Source: Cytobacillus gottheilii (GTDB lineage: Bacteria > Bacillota > Bacilli > Bacillales > Cytobacillaceae). From it: DNA of 64,000 nt. The translations under genes and the position numbers were made by a program. Positions 29,251 to 36,872 of the stretch are shown one piece after another. The notes under the pieces were generated by a model. That model was not told the DNA's origin. It saw only the letters and a list, made by a program, of their open reading frames with translations, and did not search any database. The DNA lies in NCBI RefSeq assembly GCF_900166665.1, contig NZ_LT800494.1:3032422-3096421 (forward strand), in the 5' to 3' direction. Each line of letters begins with the position of its first letter. Positions within the stretch are counted from its first letter, which is position 1.

Positions 29251-30156
29251 TCACAAAGCATGTTTATCAATTAGTAATACCAGCTCTGCTATTTCCGGTT
29301 TGCTGACTTGAGCATCAGCACCAACCATTTGGCCTTTATGGCGCAGATCATCCGTTATGAGAGAAGAAAAGATGATAACTGGAAGCTTAGAGAGCTTCGA
29401 GTCTTCCTTAATCCTTCTCGTAAGGTGATGACCGTCCATCTGCGGCATTTCAATATCAGTTATAACCAGCTGAATCTCATCTTCAATTTTTTTCCCTTCG
29501 GCAGTAAGAGACTCTAAATAACGGAATGCATCTTGTCCATTTTCGAAAAATTCGACTTGGTCAAATCCAGCTTCACTTAATGTATCATGCAATAAGTTCC
29601 GCAGGAGAGGCGAATCCTCAGCAACAATTAGTTTTTTATCTGAACGCTCGCGTTTACCCAGCTTTTGAACTCTTTGTATATTAATTCCTGACTCAGGATT
29701 AATCTCTGTGACAATTTTTTCGAAGTCCAATAGCAAAATCATTTCTCCGTGCAGCTTTATTACTCCAATAATCGGGCTGTTGCTTCCCTGATACATGTCT
29801 GACGGCTTTTCAATCTGGTTCCAAGAAATACGGTGGATTTGCGTTACATTGTGAACATGAAAGACAATTTTCTGTTTATTAAATTCTGTCACGATAAATT
29901 TATCCATTTCAGGACTCTTAGAAGCTGGCAGTGCCAATGCCTTTTCCACGTTAACGACAGGCAGCACTTCACCTCGCAGCTCAATAATCCCCTCTACATT
30001 TTGATGTGCATGTGGAATCGGAATGATTGGCGCAGGATTAATAATCTCTTTTACTTTAATGACGTTAATCCCAAATTTATTTTTTCCAACTGAAAATTCA
30101 ACAATTTCTAATTCATTTGTTCCACTTTCTAATAAAATCCCTTTGTTTTGATCCAT
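29251..30156 (-). CDS. cheV: Chemotaxis coupling protein CheV
   Basis: A 301-residue fusion of a CheW domain (about 14-158, couples chemoreceptors to CheA) and a response-regulator receiver (175-298). The receiver has the acidic pocket AEDS, phospho-acceptor Asp234 in ITDIEMPQMDG, Ser in IFSSL and Lys in VSKPEI. In Bacillus its phosphorylation helps adaptation to attractants. AAGGGCG precedes the ATG. The chemoreceptor at 59.9-61.8 kb is a possible partner. Confidence 0.95.
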   Translation of the reverse strand: MDQNKGILLESGTNELEIVEFSVGKNKFGINVIKVKEIINPAPIIPIPHAHQNVEGIIELRGEVLPVVNVEKALALPASKSPEMDKFIVTEFNKQKIVFHVHNVTQIHRISWNQIEKPSDMYQGSNSPIIGVIKLHGEMILLLDFEKIVTEINPESGINIQRVQKLGKRERSDKKLIVAEDSPLLRNLLHDTLSEAGFDQVEFFENGQDAFRYLESLTAEGKKIEDEIQLVITDIEMPQMDGHHLTRRIKEDSKLSKLPVIIFSSLITDDLRHKGQMVGADAQVSKPEIAELVLLIDKHAL

Positions 30157-30300
30157 GGCTAAATCGCCCTTCCTAATGTTGGTGAAAGTCTATGAGTGCT
30201 AGTACTTATGAATATTTATACCTAATATACCATGAATGCCCCCACATTTTTATTAAATTTTACTGGAAGTTTGTCTGTACTTCATGATTATTTTGTAAAG

Positions 30301-30441
30301 GAGAAGGGACAAAACTAATCCCCCACTCCATTTCACTCATGTTTGAAAGATATATTTAAACAATAAAAACCGAATCATTAGAAGAATTCACTTCTAAAAG
30401 ATTCGGTTCCATAGTCTTATTTAATATTATGTCCCAGCCTC
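30301..30441 (+). repeat. Family-1 repeat, internally deleted copy (E)
   Basis: 141 bp. The left end (GAGAAGGGACAAAACTAATC) is followed at once by the last part of the core (CTCCATTTCACTCATGTTTG), the AT linker, the hairpin AAAACCGAATCATTAGAAG...CTTCTAAAAGATTCGGTT, and the right end TATGTCCCAGCCTC. Loss of the GC core with both termini kept is the pattern of a deletion derivative. It lies between cheV and the UMF1 gene (tandem, minus strand) and is probably the UMF1 terminator. Confidence 0.8.
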
Positions 30442-30469
30442 AAGTACCCTAGGCCAAAACAAGCATGAG

Positions 30470-31792
30470 CTAGCCTTGAATAGCTTCCTGCTTAATCTTT
30501 GAGTGAACAATTAAGCCAATAATCGTTAAGATGATGAGCGAGCCCAGCGCAAGCCGGCTTGCAATATTTCCATAGTCAGCGAATACAAGGGTAATCGTAC
30601 CGTATAAAAACGGACCTACAATGGAAGATACTTTTCCTGAAAAAGCAAATAATCCAAAGAATTGACCTCGTTTGTTTTCAGGAGTCAGCTCGACGATATA
30701 CGATCTTGTAGTTACCCACATGGAACCTAAAGCAACACCAAACATACTTCCTGCTATCCAAAACATCAGCTCATTAACAGCAAAAGTTCCAATGATTAAT
30801 GCGACTAGCAGCAAAATACCAACATATCGTACAGATTTATAAGATCCCTTCGCTTTAGTTACATAGCCAAATACGAAAGAACCAATAATACTTGAAATGG
30901 TTGAAACTAAATAGAGCAAAATGAACTGACCAGTCGAAAAGCCGATAATGGCTTTTGCATATACAGCCATCATCGCAATGGTTGTTGAAATCGCATCATT
31001 TAAGAAGAAGTAGGCAATCATAAACGTAAAAATGGCCTTATGCGCCTTCATTTCCTTAAATGTTTGATAAATTTCTTTGTACCCTGATATAAAAGAAGCT
31101 TTCTTTTGATCTTTTACTGGAACTGGCTTATCTTTTACAAAGAAAAATAATGGCAATGAAAACAATAAGAATAAAATAGCAGTAGGAATGAAGGCTCGAT
31201 GAAAACCACTATCCCCAACATATAAATACACCGTTAAACCGATTAATGTACCGATATACCCTACAGCAACTCCAAAGCCAGAGATCAAAGGAATATCTTT
31301 CTTCTCACCAAGATCAGAAATCATCGTATCGTAAAATACTAAACTGGAATGGAAGAAGAACTTAGCTACAACAAAACTGACAACAACGAGTGCTAAGCTA
31401 AGCGGCAGGCCCCAAACGGTTCCTTCTATTTGCGAACCGGCAAAGACGCCCATTAAGAAGGTTGCAGCCACTGAAATAAGGGTAAAAATAATAACGTATT
31501 TTCTCTTTTTGCCTGTCCGGTCAATCATGACCCCAAAGAGCGGTGAAAATATGACCAGAAAGAAACTGGCGACTGCATTAGAATAAGAAATAAACGTACT
31601 GGCGATTTGATCTAGAACCTCGTTTTCCCCTACTACCTCCTGCAAGTAGAATGGAAAGAAAATGGTGTTAATATTAGATGAAAAAATGGTATTTGCAAAA
31701 TCGTATAAGGCCCATGAAATAATTGGCAGCGTTAAATACAGCTTCCACGAGCTAAGCTGAGGTTTATTCTGAACTGCTTTTTCTGCACCCAT
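30470..31792 (-). CDS. UMF1/Atg22-type MFS transporter
   Basis: A 440-residue membrane protein with 12 hydrophobic segments. The first reads ISWALYDFANTIFSSNINTIFFPFYL, the mark of the UMF1 (Atg22-like) branch of the major facilitator superfamily, which includes B. subtilis YxiO. MIDRTGKKRK after segment 2 is the loop motif. Members are thought to export amino acids or small solutes, but the substrate is not known. The ATG is preceded by GAGAGGAGC. The neighbours (cheV, RDD protein) do not suggest a role. Confidence 0.82.
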   Translation of the reverse strand: MGAEKAVQNKPQLSSWKLYLTLPIISWALYDFANTIFSSNINTIFFPFYLQEVVGENEVLDQIASTFISYSNAVASFFLVIFSPLFGVMIDRTGKKRKYVIIFTLISVAATFLMGVFAGSQIEGTVWGLPLSLALVVVSFVVAKFFFHSSLVFYDTMISDLGEKKDIPLISGFGVAVGYIGTLIGLTVYLYVGDSGFHRAFIPTAILFLLFSLPLFFFVKDKPVPVKDQKKASFISGYKEIYQTFKEMKAHKAIFTFMIAYFFLNDAISTTIAMMAVYAKAIIGFSTGQFILLYLVSTISSIIGSFVFGYVTKAKGSYKSVRYVGILLLVALIIGTFAVNELMFWIAGSMFGVALGSMWVTTRSYIVELTPENKRGQFFGLFAFSGKVSSIVGPFLYGTITLVFADYGNIASRLALGSLIILTIIGLIVHSKIKQEAIQG

Positions 31793-32018
31793 TTGAAAAG
31801 CTCCTCTCTGATCTATAAATTGTACAAATATTAAATATGTATAGGTTTATGTGCACTGGTTAGTATCCCTGAACCCTAAGGGACTTTTCTTATCAGTGGT
31901 GATGGATATGATGTCACCCTCCTTTTCTACCATATATATTCCATATAAAGAGCAGATACCCTCTTAAATAAATATATAGTTTACGTAAATTTTCATATCT
32001 TATTATGTAAATAAAAAA

Positions 32019-32056
32019 TTGAAAGCTGTACTGCATCTGTAACAGACAGCTTTCAA
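32019..32056 (-). terminator. Terminator of the RDD-protein gene
   Basis: TTGAAAGCTGT and ACAGCTTTCAA, an 11-bp stem, followed on the minus strand by TTTTTTATTT. Fifteen bases after the stop codon. Confidence 0.85.
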
Positions 32057-32071
32057 CGATTAAACTAAAAC

Positions 32072-32596
32072 CTATTTTTTTATGACAACAGTACCTGCAA
32101 TAAGATCATGCAAGGCTTGCTTTTTTTCTGTAAAAGCAGCGATTATATATCCGATAAGTAAAATTCCAGATAAAAAACTCATAGCCGCATATCGCCCTAA
32201 TGCTCTCCAAAAAGAAATTCTTCTTCCCTGTAAATCACTAACCTTTAGCCCAAGAAGTTTTTTACCTACTGTTCCTTGCCATTTGGAAGCGTGCAGTCCT
32301 GCAAAATAAGCAATTGATATAATAAATGAAATACCGATGATTGCAAACAAAGAAACAATATACCGAATAACTAGATCCATTTCCTGTTCAGCTGTTAAGG
32401 TCTCGATATAGGGGTCATTCATTAAAATCAAAACGGCATCTGAAGTGCCCAGTGAGATCATAAATATGGCAATTCCAAGCAAGGCAAGCGGGATTCCAAC
32501 AATAAGAGAATCAATAAGATAAGCTGCAAAACGAATCCAGAATCCGGCCAATTCATTGTGACTATTAACATTTTCTTTTTCTAAAATGGCGTTCAA
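32072..32596 (-). CDS. RDD-family membrane protein
   Basis: A 174-residue protein with an RDD domain: AGFWIRFAAYLIDSLIVGIP near the start (conserved Arg and Asp-Asp type pattern), then three more membrane segments and a final EKKQALHDLIAGTVVIKK, typical of the family end. Some members carry sodium or potassium/proton antiport activity; most have no known role. GGAGG stands eight bases before the TTG at 32596; the open frame to 32671 lacks a site. Confidence 0.82.
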   Translation of the reverse strand: MNAILEKENVNSHNELAGFWIRFAAYLIDSLIVGIPLALLGIAIFMISLGTSDAVLILMNDPYIETLTAEQEMDLVIRYIVSLFAIIGISFIISIAYFAGLHASKWQGTVGKKLLGLKVSDLQGRRISFWRALGRYAAMSFLSGILLIGYIIAAFTEKKQALHDLIAGTVVIKK

Positions 32597-32818
32597 ACCT
32601 AGTTCCTCCAATCTAATATTTACCATTATAATTACATTATATATGTTAAGGGTAAACTTACATGATTTCAACGTTTTTTAAGTACGATTATCTCATGCGA
32701 AAGTATGATAATTATGTGAATTTAATCACAAAATTATAGACTTACATCTGCTTCAGTCATACAATGAACATAAGGTTAAACAAAAACCATAATATAAGTA
32801 AAGAGGTGTATTGGACCA

Positions 32819-33022
32819 ATGAAAGGAACAGCAATCCTTTATCGTGAGGACCAGTCAGTTACGATTATTGAAGATGTCGAACAATCTGTATTCGAAGACA
32901 TCAAAAAACAATGCGGATGCGAAAACTGCAATACAAAAATTGAGAATCAGATCATTAACTATGGTACAGTATCTCCGGCACTCTGGCATGAAGATGAAGT
33001 TGATTGGGATTATGGTTATTAA
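32819..33022 (+). CDS. Hypothetical small acidic protein with CxCxxC
   Basis: A 67-residue protein I do not recognise. It is acidic, with the cluster CGCENC (residues 32-37) that could bind a metal. The tail is aromatic and acidic (HEDEVDWDYGY). AGAGGTG precedes the ATG by ten bases. It stands alone, followed by half of a family-1 repeat that supplies a terminator hairpin. Confidence 0.6.
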   Translation: MKGTAILYREDQSVTIIEDVEQSVFEDIKKQCGCENCNTKIENQIINYGTVSPALWHEDEVDWDYGY

Positions 33023-33050
33023 GTAAAGATCAAGATCTTAACGTAAACCT

Positions 33051-33127
33051 AAGGCTAGGACCTGAATATTTAAGACGATTATAAAACCGAGTGGTTAGGA
33101 AGTCATCTTCTAATCATTCGGTTTTTT
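33051..33127 (-). repeat. Family-1 repeat, hairpin-end fragment (F)
   Basis: The right third of the repeat in inverted orientation: AAGGCTAGGACCTGAATATTTAA, then the hairpin AAAACCGAGTGGTTAGGAAG...CTTCTAATCATTCGGTTTTTTT. The core and the far end are missing. It ends transcription of the preceding small gene. Confidence 0.75.
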
Positions 33128-33291
33128 TATCATTATGAATTTGCAACCGATCGTTATATCTCCTCCTTCTGTTATAATATCTCCTTTAAAACCCATTTTT
33201 CCATTTACTCTCTCAGTTGTTTGGCCAAAACTCCTTTCACTGTCAGAAAAACTGCGTTAAAATATGATTAATTAAGCGTGAGGTGAAATCA

Positions 33292-34461
33292 TTGGAACAT
33301 TTGATTAATCAAAAGGTAAAAGAAATTGAGATCTCAGGTATTAGGAAATTTTTTAATTTAGTTGCAGATACAAAAGATATGGTATCTTTAACGATTGGCC
33401 AGCCTGATTTTCCCACACCTGAGCATGTAAAAGCAGCAGGGAAACAAGCAATTGATGATAATTTTACTACATATACTCATAATGCTGGTGATTTAAGGGT
33501 GCGTAAAGCAGCCAGTGCTTACGTAAAAGAAAAATACGATTTATCCTATCAGCCCGAAGATGAAGTAATTCTTACCATTGGAGCTAGCGAAGCCATTGAT
33601 ATTACATTCCGAACAATCCTTGAGGAAGGTTGCGAGGTGATTTTACCTGGGCCAGTATATCCTGGGTATGAACCAATCGTTAAATTATGCGGTGCCGTAC
33701 CCGTCTATGCCGATATTACAAATAATCAATTCCGATTTACTGCAGACTTGATTAAAGAGCATATAAGCGACAAAACACGGTGTATTGTTCTTCCCTATCC
33801 CTCCAATCCTACAGGAGTCAGCTTAACAAAAGAAGAACTGACTGATATTGCTGAGCTTGTAAGAGGAAAGGATATTTTTATTCTTGCCGACGAAATATAC
33901 AGTGAGCTTGTTTACGGAAAAAACCATTTTTCTATTGGGACGATCTTAAAAGAACAAACCATTATTATTAATGGATTATCTAAATCACATTCTATGACCG
34001 GCTGGAGAATTGGGTTGTTGTTTGCTCCTGCATCTATTTGCAGGCATATTTTGAAGGTTCATCAGTATAATGCTACCTGTGCAACCTCTATATCACAGAT
34101 GGCTGCGCTTGAAGCTTTAACCACTGGAAAAGATGATGCCCTTCCTATGAGAATGCAATATGAACAACGCAGAGACTATGTTTACAGAAGACTTCAGAAT
34201 ATGGGGCTTGATGTGGTAAAACCTGATGGAGCATTTTACTTTTTCATTAAAATTCCTTCTGTTTCTCATAGCTCATTCGATTTTGCACTTGAACTAGTTG
34301 AAAAAGCAGGAGTAGCAACAGTGCCTGGCAGCGCGTTCTCCTCGTATGGTGAAGGGTATATTAGGATTTCATTTGCCTATTCATTAGAGACATTAAAAAC
34401 AGGCTTAGATCGAATTGAAGCTTATTTAAAAGAAAACGAGGCTGTGACAAAACGAAATTAA
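33292..34461 (+). CDS. patA: N-acetyl-LL-diaminopimelate aminotransferase PatA
   Basis: Class I/II PLP aminotransferase (389 residues), the middle enzyme of the acetylase route to diaminopimelate. The start MEHLINQKVKEIEISGIRKF and most of the body match B. subtilis PatA; the PLP lysine is Lys231 in INGLSKSHSMTGWRIG, and PYPSNPTG and LADEIYSEL are present. GAGGTGA precedes the TTG at 33292 (a GTG at 33283 lies inside the site). The last seven codons, EAVTKRN, and the stop come from the left end of a family-1 repeat, so the native C terminus has been replaced. Confidence 0.95.
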   Translation: MEHLINQKVKEIEISGIRKFFNLVADTKDMVSLTIGQPDFPTPEHVKAAGKQAIDDNFTTYTHNAGDLRVRKAASAYVKEKYDLSYQPEDEVILTIGASEAIDITFRTILEEGCEVILPGPVYPGYEPIVKLCGAVPVYADITNNQFRFTADLIKEHISDKTRCIVLPYPSNPTGVSLTKEELTDIAELVRGKDIFILADEIYSELVYGKNHFSIGTILKEQTIIINGLSKSHSMTGWRIGLLFAPASICRHILKVHQYNATCATSISQMAALEALTTGKDDALPMRMQYEQRRDYVYRRLQNMGLDVVKPDGAFYFFIKIPSVSHSSFDFALELVEKAGVATVPGSAFSSYGEGYIRISFAYSLETLKTGLDRIEAYLKENEAVTKRN

Positions 34462-34756
34462 TCTTTCTAAAACACGAATATTCACTATCTTGGTTTGGGT
34501 GTTTAAACAAGTCCGTTCCATAGCGCTGCGGACCCTGTTTTTTCGTGGGATCATAAGCTGAGCCTCCTCGAAGCAAAGCTTCTGCGAGGTCTCCCTTTTC
34601 CTCTATTGCCCACAGGAGTCGAGTGTCCTCCGCTCCATTTCACTCATGTTAATAAAATATATTTTATAATCATAAATAAAAAAACCGAATGATTAGAAAG
34701 ATAACTTCCTAACCATTCGGTTCTATGAGTGTGTTAAATACTTATGTCCCAGCCTC
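34438..34756 (+). repeat. Family-1 dispersed repeat, full copy (B)
   Basis: 319 bp, from GAGGCTGTGACAAAACGAAA to CTTATGTCCCAGCCTC. It carries the left arm, the GC core, the linker and the hairpin AAACCGAATGATTAGAAAG...CTTCCTAACCATTCGGTT. The left end overlaps the last seven codons and stop of patA, and the right end lies two bases from the stop of the converging small gene. The repeat therefore makes up the whole 3'-3' junction. Confidence 0.9.
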
Positions 34757-34758
34757 AA

Positions 34759-34935
34759 TTACCCTTTATATTTTCCGTTATTTTTAGCTGCTTTCTCTTT
34801 TTTAGCTTTATTGTGGTGCTCCTTATTATTAGCAGCACTTCCTAATTCATGAGCAAATTCGGTATCTGCAACAGCTGAATCAAAGCCTTTTTTGTTTTTT
34901 TGATCTGGTCTGTTCTTACTTGCCTTTTTTACCAT
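34759..34935 (-). CDS. Small hydrophilic basic protein, possibly spore-associated
   Basis: A 58-codon gene with AGGAGG nine bases before the ATG. The protein is almost free of hydrophobic residues and rich in Lys and Asn (MVKKASKNRPDQKNKKG at the start, KKEKAAKNNGKYKG at the end). The middle reads VADTEFAHELG. Such small basic polypeptides in Bacillus are often spore core proteins; the EF-x-x-EL pattern recalls YfhD-type proteins, but I cannot assign a family. Confidence 0.65.
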   Translation of the reverse strand: MVKKASKNRPDQKNKKGFDSAVADTEFAHELGSAANNKEHHNKAKKEKAAKNNGKYKG

Positions 34936-35007
34936 CGTGTAGAACCTCCTCCTCTAGTTGGTCAACTTATTTTTTGTCTGAGGAGGATTTCAAATTCGTA
35001 AAATAAC

Positions 35008-35883
35008 TTATTGCCAGTATTTATATAGTGCTTGTGTACCGCTGTTTTCTTCTCCTTTTTCTGCAAGCTCAGCGTACATTTTTTTAGCCAAGGACAAACC
35101 TGGTGTCATCATGCCCATTCGCTCTGCTTCTTCCAAGGCAATATTCATATCTTTAATAAAATGCTTGATATAAAAGCCTGGTTCAAAATCACCTTTCGTC
35201 ATACGAGGCGCTAAGTTTGATAATGACCAGCTGCCTGCAGCACCTGCTGAAATACTCTTTAGGACTTGTTCCGGATCCAAACCAGCTTTTTCTGCATAAA
35301 CAACAGCTTCACTTACACCTATCATATTGGACGCAATGGCAATCTGATTACACATTTTCGTATGCTGACCAGAACCAGCCAGGCCCTGATAAACTATATT
35401 TTGTCCCAGCAATTCAAAAATTGGCTTTACCTCAGCAAAATCCGCCTCTTTACCGCCAGCCATAATCGTTAGTCTTGCTTCCTTTGCCCCTATATCTCCA
35501 CCAGATACGGGTGCATCAATTGCTTTCATTCCCTTGGATTCAGCTTCTTGAGAAATACGCTCTGCTAAAGAAGGGGTTGATGTTGTCATATCAATTAAGT
35601 ATGTATCCTGTTTACCATGCGGTATTAAGCCATTTTCTCCAAGATAGACTTCTTCCACATCGTGCGGATAGCCAACAATCGTAATAATTACATTTGCTTT
35701 TTGTGCCAAATCTTTAGGGGTCTCTGCCCATACTGCTCCCTTTTCTAAAAGCGATGCTGCTTTCTCCTTTGTTCTTGTATAAACAACTAGAGGATATCCT
35801 GCTTTAAGCAAATGCCCTGCCATACTGCTTCCCATTACACCTGTTCCAATAAATCCAATGACTGTATTTTCAGTGTTTTTCAA
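35008..35883 (-). CDS. ykwC: Beta-hydroxyacid dehydrogenase YkwC
   Basis: NAD(P)-dependent 3-hydroxyacid dehydrogenase family member, 291 residues. The Rossmann motif is GFIGTGVMGSSMA near the start. DAPVSGGDIGA is the substrate loop, and GSGQHTKMCNQI holds the catalytic Lys. The C-terminal helical domain follows. It matches B. subtilis YkwC (288) throughout, and that gene is also near patA and ptsI. The TTG at 35883 is nine bases after GAGG; an ATG just upstream abuts the site. Natural substrate unknown. Confidence 0.9.
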   Translation of the reverse strand: MKNTENTVIGFIGTGVMGSSMAGHLLKAGYPLVVYTRTKEKAASLLEKGAVWAETPKDLAQKANVIITIVGYPHDVEEVYLGENGLIPHGKQDTYLIDMTTSTPSLAERISQEAESKGMKAIDAPVSGGDIGAKEARLTIMAGGKEADFAEVKPIFELLGQNIVYQGLAGSGQHTKMCNQIAIASNMIGVSEAVVYAEKAGLDPEQVLKSISAGAAGSWSLSNLAPRMTKGDFEPGFYIKHFIKDMNIALEEAERMGMMTPGLSLAKKMYAELAEKGEENSGTQALYKYWQ

Positions 35884-35967
35884 ATCATCCATCCTCTCAA
35901 TATTTTCTTCTATTTTACCATTTATCTTAGAAGGGTTTAAACTGAAAGGAATTTGATTATTCTTTAC

Positions 35968-36155
35968 GAATACTGTTTTCGCAAGCTTTGTTGCTTTTAC
36001 ATTCATGTACAAAGATTTCCACATCAGAGTACGATCTTTCAGGCGGGTCGGGTGCTTAGCCTGAGCAGGAGTCTCCCACTCTTTCGTTTCAATCAACAGA
36101 TATATTACTTTAAAAAGTGATTATTAAAACAACAATTGCTCAGAAAAGAGCCTTA
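35968..36155 (+). repeat. Family-2 dispersed repeat, copy I
   Basis: Shares with 20044-20225 the blocks TGTTTTCGCA, TTTTACATTCATGTACAAAGATT, TTTCAGGCGGGTCGGG, GCAGGAGTCT, CTTTCGTTTCAATCAACAG and CTTTAAAAAGTGATTATTAA, ending AAAGAGCCTT. It lies between ykwC and the lipoprotein gene (both minus strand) and creates the false upstream extension of ykwC. Confidence 0.7.
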
Positions 36156-36163
36156 CGAAACAA

Positions 36164-36622
36164 TTATATCTGTGACCAGAATTGATTTAAGTATGTTTGA
36201 GCAATGACTTCATCATTTGAAATCATTTCCACAGAAATCGCATTGCCGTTTACAATCATCTCTTCGATATCAAAGACATGCAAATCTTTTAACAGAGGAA
36301 GCGGGTTCATATAAATAAAATTCCCATTCTCTTCATCTGCAGCGATTATGCGGCCATCCGCCACCTCTTCTGCTCCATACATGATTTGATCCGATCCAAT
36401 AGCCGCAGCAAGCTCTTGATTATGTATTGTCACTCGAACCTTGTAAACCTCATGATTTTCAAGCATCTTTTCATTCATTTTAAAACGAAATTGCAATTCG
36501 TTTCCTTTTGTCAGCATGACTTCTGCATGCTGGTTTACAATCGATTGCGGAGAACCAAATGAACAGGCTGAAATCATCAGTCCCACAGTAAACAAAGCAG
36601 CAAGCATTCCAATTTTTCTCAT
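36164..36622 (-). CDS. Hypothetical lipoprotein
   Basis: A 152-residue protein with signal peptide and lipobox ISAC (Cys20), then a single mixed domain (ELQFRFKMNEKMLENHEVYKV...). AAGGAGG precedes the ATG. No family recognised. It would be anchored on the outer face of the membrane. The stop codon lies 8 bases from a family-2 repeat. Confidence 0.7.
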   Translation of the reverse strand: MRKIGMLAALFTVGLMISACSFGSPQSIVNQHAEVMLTKGNELQFRFKMNEKMLENHEVYKVRVTIHNQELAAAIGSDQIMYGAEEVADGRIIAADEENGNFIYMNPLPLLKDLHVFDIEEMIVNGNAISVEMISNDEVIAQTYLNQFWSQI

Positions 36623-36674
36623 GTAAAATTCCTCCTTTTCAATAAACTGTCCTTTTAAAAGGGGGATTAAACAT

Positions 36675-36731
36675 ATGAAAAGAAAATCGTTCAGAAGGAG
36701 GGTTAATACACTTAATCAAACAAAAAAATAA
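36675..36731 (+). CDS. Possible 18-residue basic peptide
   Basis: An ATG nine bases after AAGGGGG opens the frame MKRKSFRRRVNTLNQTKK, which stops at the base of the ptsI terminator. The peptide has eight Lys/Arg and no acidic residue. The strong ribosome site is the only support; no promoter is clear and the frame is very short, so it may be chance. Confidence 0.25.
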   Translation: MKRKSFRRRVNTLNQTKK

Positions 36732-36756
36732 ACTGACCAAAAAGCTGGTCAGTTTA
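36729..36756 (-). terminator. Terminator of ptsHI
   Basis: AAACTGACCA and TGGTCAGTTT, a 10-bp stem with a short loop; the minus strand continues TTTATTTTTTTG, a good T-run. It lies 115 bases after the ptsI stop. Confidence 0.85.
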
Positions 36757-36872
36757 ATAAGGGGGGAAAATGAGAAAATTTTCAGCTTGCTTAGCCTTCT
36801 AAGCACTTATTTCTCTATTCCCGATATCAGTTTATTTAAACATTTTTTAAAAAGTTGGGCTTATTCTATTCC

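Noticed and set aside
31860..31930. Possible leader peptide (minus strand GTG with GGAGG) upstream of the RDD/UMF1 region
   Set aside because: The GTG touches the Shine-Dalgarno, leaving no spacing, and the frame is 13 codons with no following structure.
34361..34576. 71-codon minus-strand frame across the end of patA
   Set aside because: Shadow of patA and of the GC core of repeat copy B; similar frames appear in every copy because the core is open on several frames.
35884..36096. N-terminal extension of ykwC
   Set aside because: The extension lies mostly in a family-2 repeat; the family N terminus and a good ribosome site are at 35883.
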